A stretch of 64,000 nt of DNA from Bacteroidota bacterium (lineage in GTDB: Bacteria; Bacteroidota; Bacteroidia; B-17B0; Aurantibacillaceae), in the NCBI GenBank assembly GCA_030692515.1, contig JAUXZS010000024.1, positions 434,001-498,000 on the forward strand, written 5' to 3'. The first letter of the stretch is position 1, and each line of letters begins with the position of its first letter. The position numbers and the translations under genes were made by a program. This document shows positions 37,298-46,571 of the stretch, piece by piece. The notes below the pieces were generated by a model. The model searched no databases and was not told the DNA's origin. It saw nothing but the letters and a program-made list of their open reading frames with translations.

Positions 37298-37455
37298 TAA
37301 ATCGTCTGGCTTCCATCTTGAGAATTTTTTCTAATTAATGGGAAGATTTGGAAGAAGTTCTTCAAAAAAAAACTACACAAAAATTATTAGTTAAAATGTA
37401 GTATTTAAAGAAAAGAAACTGAAAATTTCTCCCTAAGCTCCGCCCCAAAAAAACA

Positions 37456-37508
37456 AAACCCCTGTAAATACAGGGGTTTAAAGTTTTATCAGCGGAGAAA
37501 GAGGGATT
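37456..37508 (-). other. tRNA-Ser-like 3' end remnant followed by a terminator
   Basis: On the minus strand AATCCCTCTTTCTCCGCT (37508-37491) matches the T-arm and acceptor 3' end of a bacterial tRNA-Ser. After a 11-base gap comes an AAACCCCTGTA - TACAGGGGTTT hairpin (37479-37456) and a T run, as would follow a tRNA gene. No other part of the tRNA is present: the sequence to the right is not tRNA. Such a remnant is what integration or deletion at a tRNA 3' end leaves behind. The call rests on an 18-base match. Confidence 0.4.
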
Positions 37509-37540
37509 AACTTTGCTGATCGCTTGCTATCCGTAAGTCA

Positions 37541-37658
37541 AAATCAAATGAAGTACATACCGTTATTTTTTATTTTCCTCCAAGAATTGAAAAGCGAGCA
37601 TTTCAATCTTCTCGTAAAATAAAAAGTCCCGCCTTTTAGACGGGACTTCATTTGATTT
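37541..37658. repeat. Inverted repeat enclosing a terminator hairpin
   Basis: AAATCAAATGAAGT (37541-37554) is the exact inverse of ACTTCATTTGATTT (37645-37658). Inside the right part lies a GTCCCG - CGGGAC hairpin (37626-37646) with an A run on its left, a good minus-strand terminator for the efflux operon. A second palindrome, ATTATCGTA - TACGATAAT (37810-37830), and two TTTTACGGTAA direct repeats follow it. Together with the tRNA-like remnant this fills the 640-base gap between 37298 and 37939. Confidence 0.55.
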
Positions 37659-37939
37659 ATTAAGCGGGCTCAAATTTACCCTGTTCGAACCAAATTTCCT
37701 ACGAAAAACTTGAAGAACTTAAAGAAGCCCAAATTCAGCGATTTTTAGCTGATTTAAGGGCGATAAGCCACTTTTGCAAGGTATTTAGGGTTGGTCAGAA
37801 ATAAGGGGAATTATCGTATTTTACGATAATTTTACGGTAATTTTACGGTAAAATATAGAAACTGTTCAATGCTCTAGTGGCTTTTTAGTCAAAAAAATGA
37901 AATTACACTATTAGATGCTTGGTTACTATAAAAAAACCT

Positions 37940-40900
37940 TTAATCCTCAAAATGCTTCCTTCTAATTGCCCAATAATAGAAAATAGGAAACACCATTAAT
38001 GTAAATACTGTAGCCGTTACTAAACCTCCAATAATAACAATAGCTAAAGGCTTTTGAGATTCCGACCCAATACCAGTTGATAAAGCTGCTGGTAATAATC
38101 CGATTGCAGCCATTAAAGCAGTCATTATCACTGGACGAGTTCTTGTTTGAACACCGTTCAATATAGCTGTAGTTAATATTATTTTTTTGGATAAATTATT
38201 TTGAAACTCTGAAATCAAGATAACACCATTTTGTATACAGATACCGAATAAGGCAATAAAACCAACACCTGCCGAAATTCCAAAGTTCATACCGGTTATA
38301 TGTAATGCAATAATGCCTCCTATTAATGCAAAGGGTACGTTTGCAAGTACAAGTAAAGAATCTTTAATGTTTCCAAACATGATAAAGAGTAAAACAAAAA
38401 TCAGAATTAAACTTATAGGAACTACTTGAGACAAACGTTGAGTTGCTCTTACTTGATTTTCAAACTCTCCAGTCCATCCTATATCGTAACCATCAGGTAA
38501 TTTGATATTAGCGTTTACTTTTTGTTGAGCATCTGCAATGGTGCTTCCTAAATCTCTTTCACGAATAGAGAATTTAACACCTATGAAACGTTTAGTATTA
38601 TCTCTGTATATAAAAGCGGGACCTGTTACCGTTCTAACAATAGCAATCTCTTTTAAAGGGATTGAGCCGCCTCTTAAAGTAGGAACCATTAAGTTCATTA
38701 TATCTTCTTCATTTTTTCGATAATCTTTCTGATAACGAACTCTAATGTCAAATTTTCTTTCCCCTTCATATTTTTGAGTTGCAGTTTTTCCACCAATCGC
38801 CATTTCGATTAAACTTTGAGCTTCGGATTTTTGCACACCATAAATTGCCATTTTTTCTTCATCAAATAAAACACTTATTTCAGGTTGCCCCACGTTTCGT
38901 AATATCCCTACATCTTTTATCCCTTCAACATTTTTTACTTGGTCAATTACTTTATTCGCTAATTCATCTAGTGTGTTTAAATCATCGCCGTATATCTTAA
39001 TAGCATTAGAAGCATTAATACCAGCAACTGATTCAGCAACATTATCAATAATAGGTTGAGAATAATTGTAAACAATGCCTTGAAAGTTTTTTAATTTCTT
39101 ATCCATTTCCTCAACTAATCCATCCATAGTTATTTTACGTTCCCAATCGTCTTTGTGTTTCAGGTTCACTTGCATTTGTACATAATAAAAACCGCTGGGA
39201 TCTGTCCCATCATTACTTCGTCCTGTTTGAGATAAAACACCATTTACTTCAGGAAAACTCATAAGTTCATTACGGAGAGTTGAAACCATTTCTACGGTTT
39301 TATCCAAAGAGTAGCTCATTGGCATTTTTGCTTCAACCCATAAAGCACCTTCATTTAATTGCGGTAAAAATTCAGTACCTAACCATTTTGTAGAGAATAT
39401 AGTTGCTCCAAAAATTAATAATGACACTATTACACTAATCTTTTTATTTAGAAAAGTTTTTCTAAAACCACGTAACACCAGACGATTAAAGAACTCTGTA
39501 AATGGATTGTTTTTTTCTTTTACGTTTTTCTTTAACAATATAGAAGATAAAACAGGTACTAATGTTAAGGTAAATAATAAGGCGCCTAAAAGGGCAAACC
39601 CTAATGTCCAAGCCAATGGAGAGAACATCTTACCTTCAACTTTTTGAAATGAAAATATTGGCAACAATGCAGAAATAATAATCAATTTTGAGAAAAAAAC
39701 TGCCTTGCCTAATCGTGTTCCTTGTTTTTTAATTAATCCTAATTTGCTTAATTTATTAAACGCTACCATTCCTCTTTCATGAGCCAAATGGTCTAAAGCC
39801 ACGAATAAGCCTTCTACCATGACGACAGCACCATCTATGATGATACCAAAGTCAATCGCCCCCAACGAAAGTAAATTAGCACTCATGCCTTTTAAACTTA
39901 AACACAGAAAAGCAAATAGAAGTGCTAAAGGAATAATAATGGAAACAATTAATGTAGTTCGCCAATCAGCCATAAACAATAAAACAATTACTGTTACTAG
40001 TATTATCCCCTCCAATAAATTGTGCATTACCGTAGTTGTGCAATAACTCATTAGATTATCTCTATCATAAAACGCTTCCATTTTCACATCGGATGGAAGT
40101 GTTTTTGTATTTAATTCATCTATTTTACTTTTTAAAGCAGCCAAAACCTTACTCGGATTTTCTCCTTTACGCATAACTACAATACCTTCAACAACGTCAT
40201 CTTGGTCATTTAAACCTACTTGACCAACTCGAGGAGCAGAGCTTTCTTCAACCTTTGCAATGTTTTTTACTAATACAGGATTGTCATTGTATTCAGCTAC
40301 AATGGTGTTTTCTATATCACTAATACTATTTAATAAGCCTAAACCACGAACAACGTACGCTTGTCCACTTTTTGTAATTACATCGCCACCAACGTTTAAA
40401 TTTGCTTTAGTAACCGCTTCGTAGACTTGCAAGGGGGTTAAGTTGTATTTTTTTAAACGAACAGGGTCAACCGACAATTCGTAAATTTTTTCTTGTCCCC
40501 CAAATGCCACCACATCCGCTACACCCGAAACAGCTCTTAATTGACGGTCAATAACCCAATTTTGAATTGTCAATAATTCACGAGTATCTCTCTTGTCACT
40601 TTTCAAAACATATCTGTAAATCTCTCCAGTCGGCCCATAAGGTGGCTGAACATCAGGTTCAACTTCAATTGGTAATTGAACATTTCGCAATTGGTTATTT
40701 ACTTGTTGCCTTGCGAAAAAATCTTCTACATCATCCTCGAAAATAATTTTGATAACAGATAAGCCAAACATAGTGATGCTACGAACATTAGTTTTGCGTT
40801 GTACACTATTCATCGCAATTTCAATAGGAGTGGTAACAAACCTTTCTACTTCTTCTGCACTGCGTCCATTCCATTCTGTAACAATAATTATTTGAGTATT

Positions 40901-41038
40901 TGTAACATCAGGAAAAGCCTCAATTGGAATTTTTACATAACTTATAATACCTGCTATTACAATTAAACCCACCCAGAAAAAAGTGAACACTTTATTTTTT
41001 AAAGAGAAGCTGATTATGTTTTTAATAAATTTATTCAT
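37940..41038 (-). CDS. Heavy-metal efflux RND transporter (CzcA/CusA family)
   Basis: 1032 residues, full length for the family. Membrane helix near the N-terminus (18-35), two large periplasmic loops, and two groups of helices. Helix 4 reads GAIDFGIIIDGAVVMVE with Asp396, Asp402 and Glu409, the charged triad of divalent-cation (Zn/Co/Cd/Ni) pumps of the CzcA type, rather than the monovalent Cu/Ag pattern. It forms a tripartite pump with the adaptor 4 bases upstream and the outer-membrane channel before that. The operon is followed on the same strand by terminator-like hairpins. Substrate metal is an inference from the triad. Confidence 0.95.
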   Translation of the reverse strand: MNKFIKNIISFSLKNKVFTFFWVGLIVIAGIISYVKIPIEAFPDVTNTQIIIVTEWNGRSAEEVERFVTTPIEIAMNSVQRKTNVRSITMFGLSVIKIIFEDDVEDFFARQQVNNQLRNVQLPIEVEPDVQPPYGPTGEIYRYVLKSDKRDTRELLTIQNWVIDRQLRAVSGVADVVAFGGQEKIYELSVDPVRLKKYNLTPLQVYEAVTKANLNVGGDVITKSGQAYVVRGLGLLNSISDIENTIVAEYNDNPVLVKNIAKVEESSAPRVGQVGLNDQDDVVEGIVVMRKGENPSKVLAALKSKIDELNTKTLPSDVKMEAFYDRDNLMSYCTTTVMHNLLEGIILVTVIVLLFMADWRTTLIVSIIIPLALLFAFLCLSLKGMSANLLSLGAIDFGIIIDGAVVMVEGLFVALDHLAHERGMVAFNKLSKLGLIKKQGTRLGKAVFFSKLIIISALLPIFSFQKVEGKMFSPLAWTLGFALLGALLFTLTLVPVLSSILLKKNVKEKNNPFTEFFNRLVLRGFRKTFLNKKISVIVSLLIFGATIFSTKWLGTEFLPQLNEGALWVEAKMPMSYSLDKTVEMVSTLRNELMSFPEVNGVLSQTGRSNDGTDPSGFYYVQMQVNLKHKDDWERKITMDGLVEEMDKKLKNFQGIVYNYSQPIIDNVAESVAGINASNAIKIYGDDLNTLDELANKVIDQVKNVEGIKDVGILRNVGQPEISVLFDEEKMAIYGVQKSEAQSLIEMAIGGKTATQKYEGERKFDIRVRYQKDYRKNEEDIMNLMVPTLRGGSIPLKEIAIVRTVTGPAFIYRDNTKRFIGVKFSIRERDLGSTIADAQQKVNANIKLPDGYDIGWTGEFENQVRATQRLSQVVPISLILIFVLLFIMFGNIKDSLLVLANVPFALIGGIIALHITGMNFGISAGVGFIALFGICIQNGVILISEFQNNLSKKIILTTAILNGVQTRTRPVIMTALMAAIGLLPAALSTGIGSESQKPLAIVIIGGLVTATVFTLMVFPIFYYWAIRRKHFED

Positions 41039-41042
41039 TGTA

Positions 41043-42143
41043 TTAATCGTTTAAGGCATCATAAATTAACAAACCATTTTTAGAGATGATTTTTTCTCCT
41101 TCATCTACGCCTGAAGTTATATAGGTTGTTTCTCCTATTTGATTATGAATTTTCACTTGTCGTGTTTCAATATTATCTCTGCTTTTAAATACCATAATCC
41201 AGTACTTACTTTTATCAAAAATCACTGCCGATGTAGGAATAGCAATTAATTCTTTTCCTTCTAAATAATTTAAACTGATAGAGGCATTCATTTCTGGTTT
41301 TAATTTTAAATCAGCATTTTTAATTTTCACAATAGCTTTCATTGCCTTTGTTTCTGGGTCAATGGCATTAAACACTCTATCTATTTTTCCTGTAAAAACT
41401 TCATCGGGATATGCTATTGTTTGTATAACCGCATCGTAACCAACTTTTATTCTGGATATATCGGATTCATTTACATTTGCTACTGCCCATACTTCATCAA
41501 TTTGGGCTATCGAAAAAATAATATCCGATTTGTCGTTACGCAACAGCTCATTTTGATTAATGTCTTTTAAAACTACAAAGCCATCAATAGGGGAAATAAT
41601 GTCGTAAACTGTTCCCCCACTTAAATGATAGATATTATAAACTTCATTTATTCTACCAACTTCTGCTTTTGCTTTTTCTAATTCTTTTTCAGCAGCAATT
41701 ACATCTTTTTCTGAATTTAATTTTCCAGCAAATAAGTCTTTTGCAACCTGAACGTTTTTTTCGGCTAATGCCAAATCTGAAAGTGCATCAAGCTTCTCCT
41801 TTTTTAACTGCGCTACGTCACCACTTCTAACAGTAGCTAATACTTGCCCTTGTTTAACATAGTCTCCTAGTTCTACATTAATTTTCAGCACACTACCTCC
41901 CATGATAGGATAAACTTGAGCTAACCGGTTATTGTCCGCAGTTATTTTACCGAACAACTTTAATTGGTTTTTTACTTGCTCTTTTTTTACAGCCAGAAAT
42001 TGACACCGATTCATCATGGTATCTGACATAACAAATTTTTCATTCGCTTCGGTTTCTGGTTTTGATTTACAACTAAATAATACAGTTATAGAAAGTGGTA
42101 CAAAAAATAGTTTAAGAATTCGCATAGTCATAAGATTAATCAT
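41043..42143 (-). CDS. Efflux RND periplasmic adaptor (CusB/CzcB type), lipoprotein
   Basis: 366 residues. The signal has a lipobox-like end (VLFSCKSK), so it is probably anchored by lipid. Lipoyl-like halves lie at about 78-110 (GGSVLKINVELGDYVKQGQVLATVRSG) and after the helical hairpin (ISPIDGFVVLKDINQNELL). Beta-barrel and membrane-proximal domains follow. The hairpin (about 110-165) is short. The gene starts directly after the stop of the outer-membrane channel gene (TAA ATG); the in-frame ATG codons at 42131 and 42125 are also possible starts. Confidence 0.92.
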   Translation of the reverse strand: MINLMTMRILKLFFVPLSITVLFSCKSKPETEANEKFVMSDTMMNRCQFLAVKKEQVKNQLKLFGKITADNNRLAQVYPIMGGSVLKINVELGDYVKQGQVLATVRSGDVAQLKKEKLDALSDLALAEKNVQVAKDLFAGKLNSEKDVIAAEKELEKAKAEVGRINEVYNIYHLSGGTVYDIISPIDGFVVLKDINQNELLRNDKSDIIFSIAQIDEVWAVANVNESDISRIKVGYDAVIQTIAYPDEVFTGKIDRVFNAIDPETKAMKAIVKIKNADLKLKPEMNASISLNYLEGKELIAIPTSAVIFDKSKYWIMVFKSRDNIETRQVKIHNQIGETTYITSGVDEGEKIISKNGLLIYDALND

Positions 42144-43409
42144 TTAGTAAAGTTTTGTTCCTGATACATAATTTATTTGAGCAGCATTAATAGAAATTTG
42201 ACTTTTAATACGCTCCAGTTCTTTTAAAGCATCATTGTATGCTTCTATAAAATCTACAAATTCAATAATAGAGATATTGTTTTTAGCAAAATTTTCATTT
42301 ACACTTTTAAATACCATTTCAAAATTTGCATTATACAATTGTTTGGATTTTTTATATTCTTTTATACTTCTTTCCATGTTCTGATAGGCTTCCAAAACTT
42401 CTGCTTTAATTTCTTTCTTTCGTTCTTCAAGCATAAAGCCGTTATAATTCACATCACTTTTTGCTGCCTTTATATTTCCTCTATTATAGTTCCATAAAGG
42501 GAGCGGTAATGAAATCCCAGCATTAATTTGATTTTTGAAAGCTCCGCCACGTTGGTCAGTTGAAACATTAAAAACTGCATCTGGTATGTTAGTCCTTTTT
42601 TGAAGTTTATAATTTAATTCAGCCATCTGAATCATTTTATTATTCATTAGTAAATCTGGGCGTTTACTTAAAGCATTAGTTTCTATTTCATCTAACGAAA
42701 ATAGTTTTGTATAACTTTCTACTGTTTCATTATTTACAATAGGTACGATAATCCCTTGTTCTTGAATTAAGAGCTGTATGTTTTTATTTTCCTCGTTAAG
42801 TAGCTGAATACCCTCGGCTCTTTCGTTGTTAATTTTTAAATAAACTGATTTTAATCTTATTACATCTTTCAAGGAAATGTTACCCTTTGCGGCTTGTATT
42901 TCATAGGCATTTATAAGGGTATCTAAAAGGAGTAGTTGCTGATTAAATTTTCTGACATTGTTTTGGTATTGATAAATATTGTAAAACGATTTATTTAATT
43001 GGAATTTTAAATTCCTTAAAATGTCAGTAAACTCTGCTTCAGCAAGTTCTTTGTTAGTTTTTGCAATATCTATACTGGCTTTTCTTTTACCTCCTAAAAT
43101 AATTAATTGTTCAAACATAAAATCTTTTTGACCAGTTTTATCTGTGTGAAAATAAATATCATTTTCAGGGTCATACATATTGAAGTTGGCAGAAAAGACA
43201 GGATTTGGATATGCCTTTGATTGAATAACTAAAGCATTCTGTTTGTCAACATTACATTGAGCAGCTAACAAAAATAAATTCTTTTTTAAAAATAATTCTT
43301 CCGCTTTATCAATAGAAATAGATATTGTATCCTGTGCCGAAATGGAATTGTAATGAAGTAAAAGGAACACCTTAAACAGTAAAATTAGTAACAGATTTAT
43401 TTTTTTCAT
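42144..43409 (-). CDS. TolC/CusC-type outer-membrane efflux channel
   Basis: 421 residues with a signal peptide and two outer-membrane efflux protein (OEP) repeats made of long helices, for example AAQCNVDKQNALVIQSKAYPNP and the conserved RPDLLMNNKMIQMAELNYKLQKRTNIPD. The AGISLPLPLWNYNRGNIKAAKSDV segment is typical. It completes the tripartite pump with the two downstream genes. A long structured non-coding segment (43434-43508) precedes it. Confidence 0.93.
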   Translation of the reverse strand: MKKINLLLILLFKVFLLLHYNSISAQDTISISIDKAEELFLKKNLFLLAAQCNVDKQNALVIQSKAYPNPVFSANFNMYDPENDIYFHTDKTGQKDFMFEQLIILGGKRKASIDIAKTNKELAEAEFTDILRNLKFQLNKSFYNIYQYQNNVRKFNQQLLLLDTLINAYEIQAAKGNISLKDVIRLKSVYLKINNERAEGIQLLNEENKNIQLLIQEQGIIVPIVNNETVESYTKLFSLDEIETNALSKRPDLLMNNKMIQMAELNYKLQKRTNIPDAVFNVSTDQRGGAFKNQINAGISLPLPLWNYNRGNIKAAKSDVNYNGFMLEERKKEIKAEVLEAYQNMERSIKEYKKSKQLYNANFEMVFKSVNENFAKNNISIIEFVDFIEAYNDALKELERIKSQISINAAQINYVSGTKLY

Positions 43410-43433
43410 GGTTTATTAAGCATATTGTTTAAT

Positions 43434-43508
43434 AGTAGAACCAGCAACTTTATTAAACAAACCTAAATGGAAAATACAAAATCGGTTTAACTAATTGCTG
43501 GCTCTACT
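43434..43508. repeat. 75-base stem-loop upstream of the efflux channel gene
   Basis: AGTAGAACCAGCAA (43434-43447) pairs with TTGCTGGCTCTACT (43495-43508), 13 of 14 bases. Inside, TTAAACAAACC pairs with GGTTTAA, extending the stem. It occupies most of the gap between the efflux channel gene and the upstream lipoprotein gene and would be in their shared mRNA. It may be an RNA element or a small mobile repeat. Confidence 0.55.
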
Positions 43509-43533
43509 AATTGAAGCCTCGTGTATAGACTGC

Positions 43534-44097
43534 TTATTTTTTCTTTTTTGATGGAAGTTTTGCAGGAATGCCGTATTTTTTTAATGCAGTTATATATAAT
43601 TTATGAGTTTCCGTTTTATTATCTAACATTTGGTTTTCTATGGATTCAGAATCATATTGTAGCTTAGAAATTCCCGAACTGTATTCAGTCATTTTTTTAG
43701 TCGCTTCTTCTTCGGTTAAGTCACTATTATCTAATGAAGCTACGAATAGATTACTAGTTGCAATAGCTTCTTTTAAAAAAGCACTAGTAGTTTGATTTTT
43801 TTCTGCAAGTTCAATTAAACAAGATTTATTGTATTCTAATGCTCTATGAAATTCTTTGTCTTTTTCAAAAGCAGCTTTCTTTTTAGGGTCTAATTTCGGT
43901 AGGAAATTTTTGTAAGTAATGTCAGCGTCTTTTAATATCTCTTCTTTCGTTGATATTTTTTTATTCATATCCTTTTCATAAAAAGAGTTATCCGTTTTGA
44001 AGCCATCAATTACTTCTTTAGGAATACTTTGTTTACAAGAAATAAGAGATGCAATTACCAGAGTAATTAATAAACCGTTTTTGATTTGTTTTTTCAT
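43534..44097 (-). CDS. Lipoprotein of unknown function in the metal-efflux locus
   Basis: The start chosen is the ATG at 44097 (MKKQIKNGLLITLVIASLISCKQS), giving 187 residues with a clear lipobox (SLISC). A longer frame from 44154 adds residues in front of the signal. The mature part is helical and Lys/Glu-rich with DADITYKNFLPKLDPKKKAAFEKDKEFHRALEYNKSCLIE. No family recognised. Its place before the efflux channel suggests a periplasmic role in metal handling, but no metal-binding cluster is visible. Confidence 0.75.
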   Translation of the reverse strand: MKKQIKNGLLITLVIASLISCKQSIPKEVIDGFKTDNSFYEKDMNKKISTKEEILKDADITYKNFLPKLDPKKKAAFEKDKEFHRALEYNKSCLIELAEKNQTTSAFLKEAIATSNLFVASLDNSDLTEEEATKKMTEYSSGISKLQYDSESIENQMLDNKTETHKLYITALKKYGIPAKLPSKKKK

Positions 44098-44178
44098 ATT
44101 GTATGTTTTTTTAAGGTTTAATTTAGTCGCCAAAAGGAGGGAATTGGAATTCAAGACAACTCCCCCTTTTGACTATTA

Positions 44179-44216
44179 TGTAATGTAGTTTTAGACCCCT
44201 AAAACCGCACATTACA
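44179..44216. terminator. Hairpin between the coiled-coil and lipoprotein genes
   Basis: TGTAATGT-A-GTTTTAG pairs with CTAAAAC-CG-C-ACATTACA around a short loop. It is long and nearly perfect but no T run follows on the minus strand, so it may be an RNA stability or processing element rather than a terminator. Confidence 0.45.
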
Positions 44217-44224
44217 CAAGTATT

Positions 44225-45097
44225 TTATTTTAAAGCAAATTCTTTTTTTCCAGCAAGTTTTCCTTCTATATATATTTCTACTTTATAGTTTCCTTTTTCT
44301 AACTTACAGTTGCACTCAACATCAAGCGAACCTTTAGTATCTTTATTATTGTAATTAATAGATTTGTTTTCACTATAAACTTGTTCTTTTTGAAGCGTTT
44401 TATTTTGAAATTTATTACCCTTTGCCGATATTACTTGACCTTTAGGACTATAAACAAGTATATTAACTTCTTTGCTGCCTGCTTCAATCAAATCATTTTC
44501 AGGAATTGTAAAATTCACATTAATACGATTAGTTCGTTTAGCCTTTTGAGTTACTCTTGCGTTTTTGTAGTTTGTGATAAGAATATCATAAGCTTTAAGG
44601 CTTGATGCCTTTTCAAATTTGGTTGCCAATTCATAATTAGTAACTTTTAAAGAACCAATTGCATCATTTAATTCTGCTATTTTCTTTTCAAGATTGGCTA
44701 CCTCCTTTAATAGTTCATTAACTTGGGTATTACATTCCGCATTTTTTTTCTGAGCATCCTTTAATTGTTTTTTTAATTTTCCTGAATTACCATCTGAATT
44801 TTGAATTCGAGTTAGTTCAGTTTTCTTTGCGTCCAATTCTTTCTTTAAGCCAATAACAATTGAATCTAGTTCATTAGTCTTACTATTGCATTTTACGTTG
44901 TCTTCTGTAAGAGCATCTATTTGCTTATCGGCATTTAACTTAATTGATAAAAGTGAATCTGAATGTAAAACAGCCTGATTTCGTTCTTGGGAAAGCATTC
45001 CATTTTTTCTAAATAGAAACACATCACCAATAGATGCTAATAGAAGTAAGATAGCGATAGTTGCAACAGCTACCTGAGATTTTTTATTATTTTCCAT
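44225..45097 (-). CDS. Membrane-anchored coiled-coil protein, unknown function
   Basis: 290 residues. One membrane helix near the N-terminus (about 8-28, VAVATIAILLLLASIGDVFLF), a coiled coil (about 30-160) and a C-terminal beta-rich domain (about 180-290) with INVNFTIPENDLIEAGSKEVNILVYSPKGQVISA and GNYKVEIYIEGKLAGKKEFAL, which looks like an immunoglobulin-type fold exposed to the periplasm. Family not recognised. Same strand as the efflux genes; the gap to the kinase gene is about 105 bases. Confidence 0.75.
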   Translation of the reverse strand: MENNKKSQVAVATIAILLLLASIGDVFLFRKNGMLSQERNQAVLHSDSLLSIKLNADKQIDALTEDNVKCNSKTNELDSIVIGLKKELDAKKTELTRIQNSDGNSGKLKKQLKDAQKKNAECNTQVNELLKEVANLEKKIAELNDAIGSLKVTNYELATKFEKASSLKAYDILITNYKNARVTQKAKRTNRINVNFTIPENDLIEAGSKEVNILVYSPKGQVISAKGNKFQNKTLQKEQVYSENKSINYNNKDTKGSLDVECNCKLEKGNYKVEIYIEGKLAGKKEFALK

Positions 45098-45203
45098 GAT
45101 ATAAGTTTAGATTATGTGCAAATATCATAACCCAACCTTAGAACCCTATTTGAAGGAAATTAGAATTACATTAGATAATACCAAAAAACTGGTATTTTAG
45201 TAA

Positions 45204-46571
45204 TTAAACTATATGAGGAATTTTTATTTGAACCATTGTTCCCTCTCTATATTCAGGATTAATTGAAATAACTCCATCATGTAATTCAATTATTTTTTTA
45301 GTAAGGGTTAATCCGATACCATGCCCCTTGTATGATTTTACATTATTTGCTCTATAAAAGGGTTCAAATACGTGTTTTAAGTCTTCTTCTGTAATACCTA
45401 TGCCGTTGTCAAAAACATCTATGTAAATAAATTTTTCATCAAAGCCTAAATTGATTTTTGCAGTAGTGTCATGACTATATTTGCAAGCATTCTCTATTAC
45501 ATTTAATAGGGCTGATTTTAATAGTTGTTCATTAGCTTTGAGTATGAGCCAATTTTCATCTGGAAATTCATTGAAGTTTAATATTACTTTATAATCCTTG
45601 TTACGCTTTAATAACTCTGCTCTTGTCAATCCTACAAGTTCATCAATTCTAATGCTACTTAATTTTATTTCCGAAATATCTAAATTTGCTTGTGCTAAAT
45701 CTAGTAATCCATTCGAGAGTTTATTTAATTGTTTTATATCAATGAGTAGCGATTTTAAAACCTCTCTTCCTTCATCGTTAATGTCAATCTTCATTAAGGT
45801 TACTTCTAATTGACCTGTTATAGTCGTAAGTGGTGTGCGAAGTTCATGTGAGGCGTTAGCAACAAAACTTCTTTGAATCTCAAATGCAGCATCTAATCGT
45901 TCTAACATTTTATTAAATTTTATAGCTAGCTGGGCTATTTCATCTTTGGCATTACCTTCATCAATTCTTAAACTTAAGTTAGACGCAGTAATTTTATCAA
46001 TTTGATTAACCACATTTGAAATCGGCTGCAAGGTTTGTTTAGAAAAAAACAAACCAATCAAAACAATTAAAGCTACAGAAACAATGTCGCCACTAATCAA
46101 GATGTTACGTAGGTAATTCAATTTAGTTAAACCGTATTTATCGTAAGCTGAAGCAACTACAACATACCTATCGTATTTCCCTTTAAATAATATACCTATG
46201 GACTCACTATCATTTTCCGAATATTGAATTTCCCCTTCTAATCTTATCTTATCTAAAATGTTTTTATTTATTTCATCTTTATCTTCTGGTAAACTACTAT
46301 AAACTAACTTATTTGTATAATCGTAAATAAAAACTTTTTCCTCTGGTAAAGGGTTTACAGCATTTCTATCAATTATTTTCAATAACTCATTATTAACTTC
46401 ATCAACATCTGAAAGCAATTTAACAGAAGTAAGTGCTTTATCTTTTAGTCTTTCTAAAAACTCTGTTTGTCTAAAATTGCTTAATAGCGAATAGATTATT
46501 ATCGAAAATGTGATAAGTATGACTGATACAATTATTGAAAATTGCAAGGTTATGCGTGTACGAATTTTCAT
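45204..46571 (-). CDS. Sensor histidine kinase (CusS-like)
   Basis: 455 residues. Membrane helices about 9-30 and 158-178 enclose a periplasmic sensor region of about 125 residues. HAMP (about 179-232), HisKA with phosphoacceptor His242 (ASHELRTPLTT), and ATPase with N box NVIENACKYS, G1 DNGIGI and G2 GHGIGLTLTKKI. Its gene overlaps the response regulator stop at 46571, so the two are coupled. Position beside a metal pump suggests it senses metal in the periplasm; no Cys/His cluster proves this. Confidence 0.93.
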   Translation of the reverse strand: MKIRTRITLQFSIIVSVILITFSIIIYSLLSNFRQTEFLERLKDKALTSVKLLSDVDEVNNELLKIIDRNAVNPLPEEKVFIYDYTNKLVYSSLPEDKDEINKNILDKIRLEGEIQYSENDSESIGILFKGKYDRYVVVASAYDKYGLTKLNYLRNILISGDIVSVALIVLIGLFFSKQTLQPISNVVNQIDKITASNLSLRIDEGNAKDEIAQLAIKFNKMLERLDAAFEIQRSFVANASHELRTPLTTITGQLEVTLMKIDINDEGREVLKSLLIDIKQLNKLSNGLLDLAQANLDISEIKLSSIRIDELVGLTRAELLKRNKDYKVILNFNEFPDENWLILKANEQLLKSALLNVIENACKYSHDTTAKINLGFDEKFIYIDVFDNGIGITEEDLKHVFEPFYRANNVKSYKGHGIGLTLTKKIIELHDGVISINPEYREGTMVQIKIPHIV

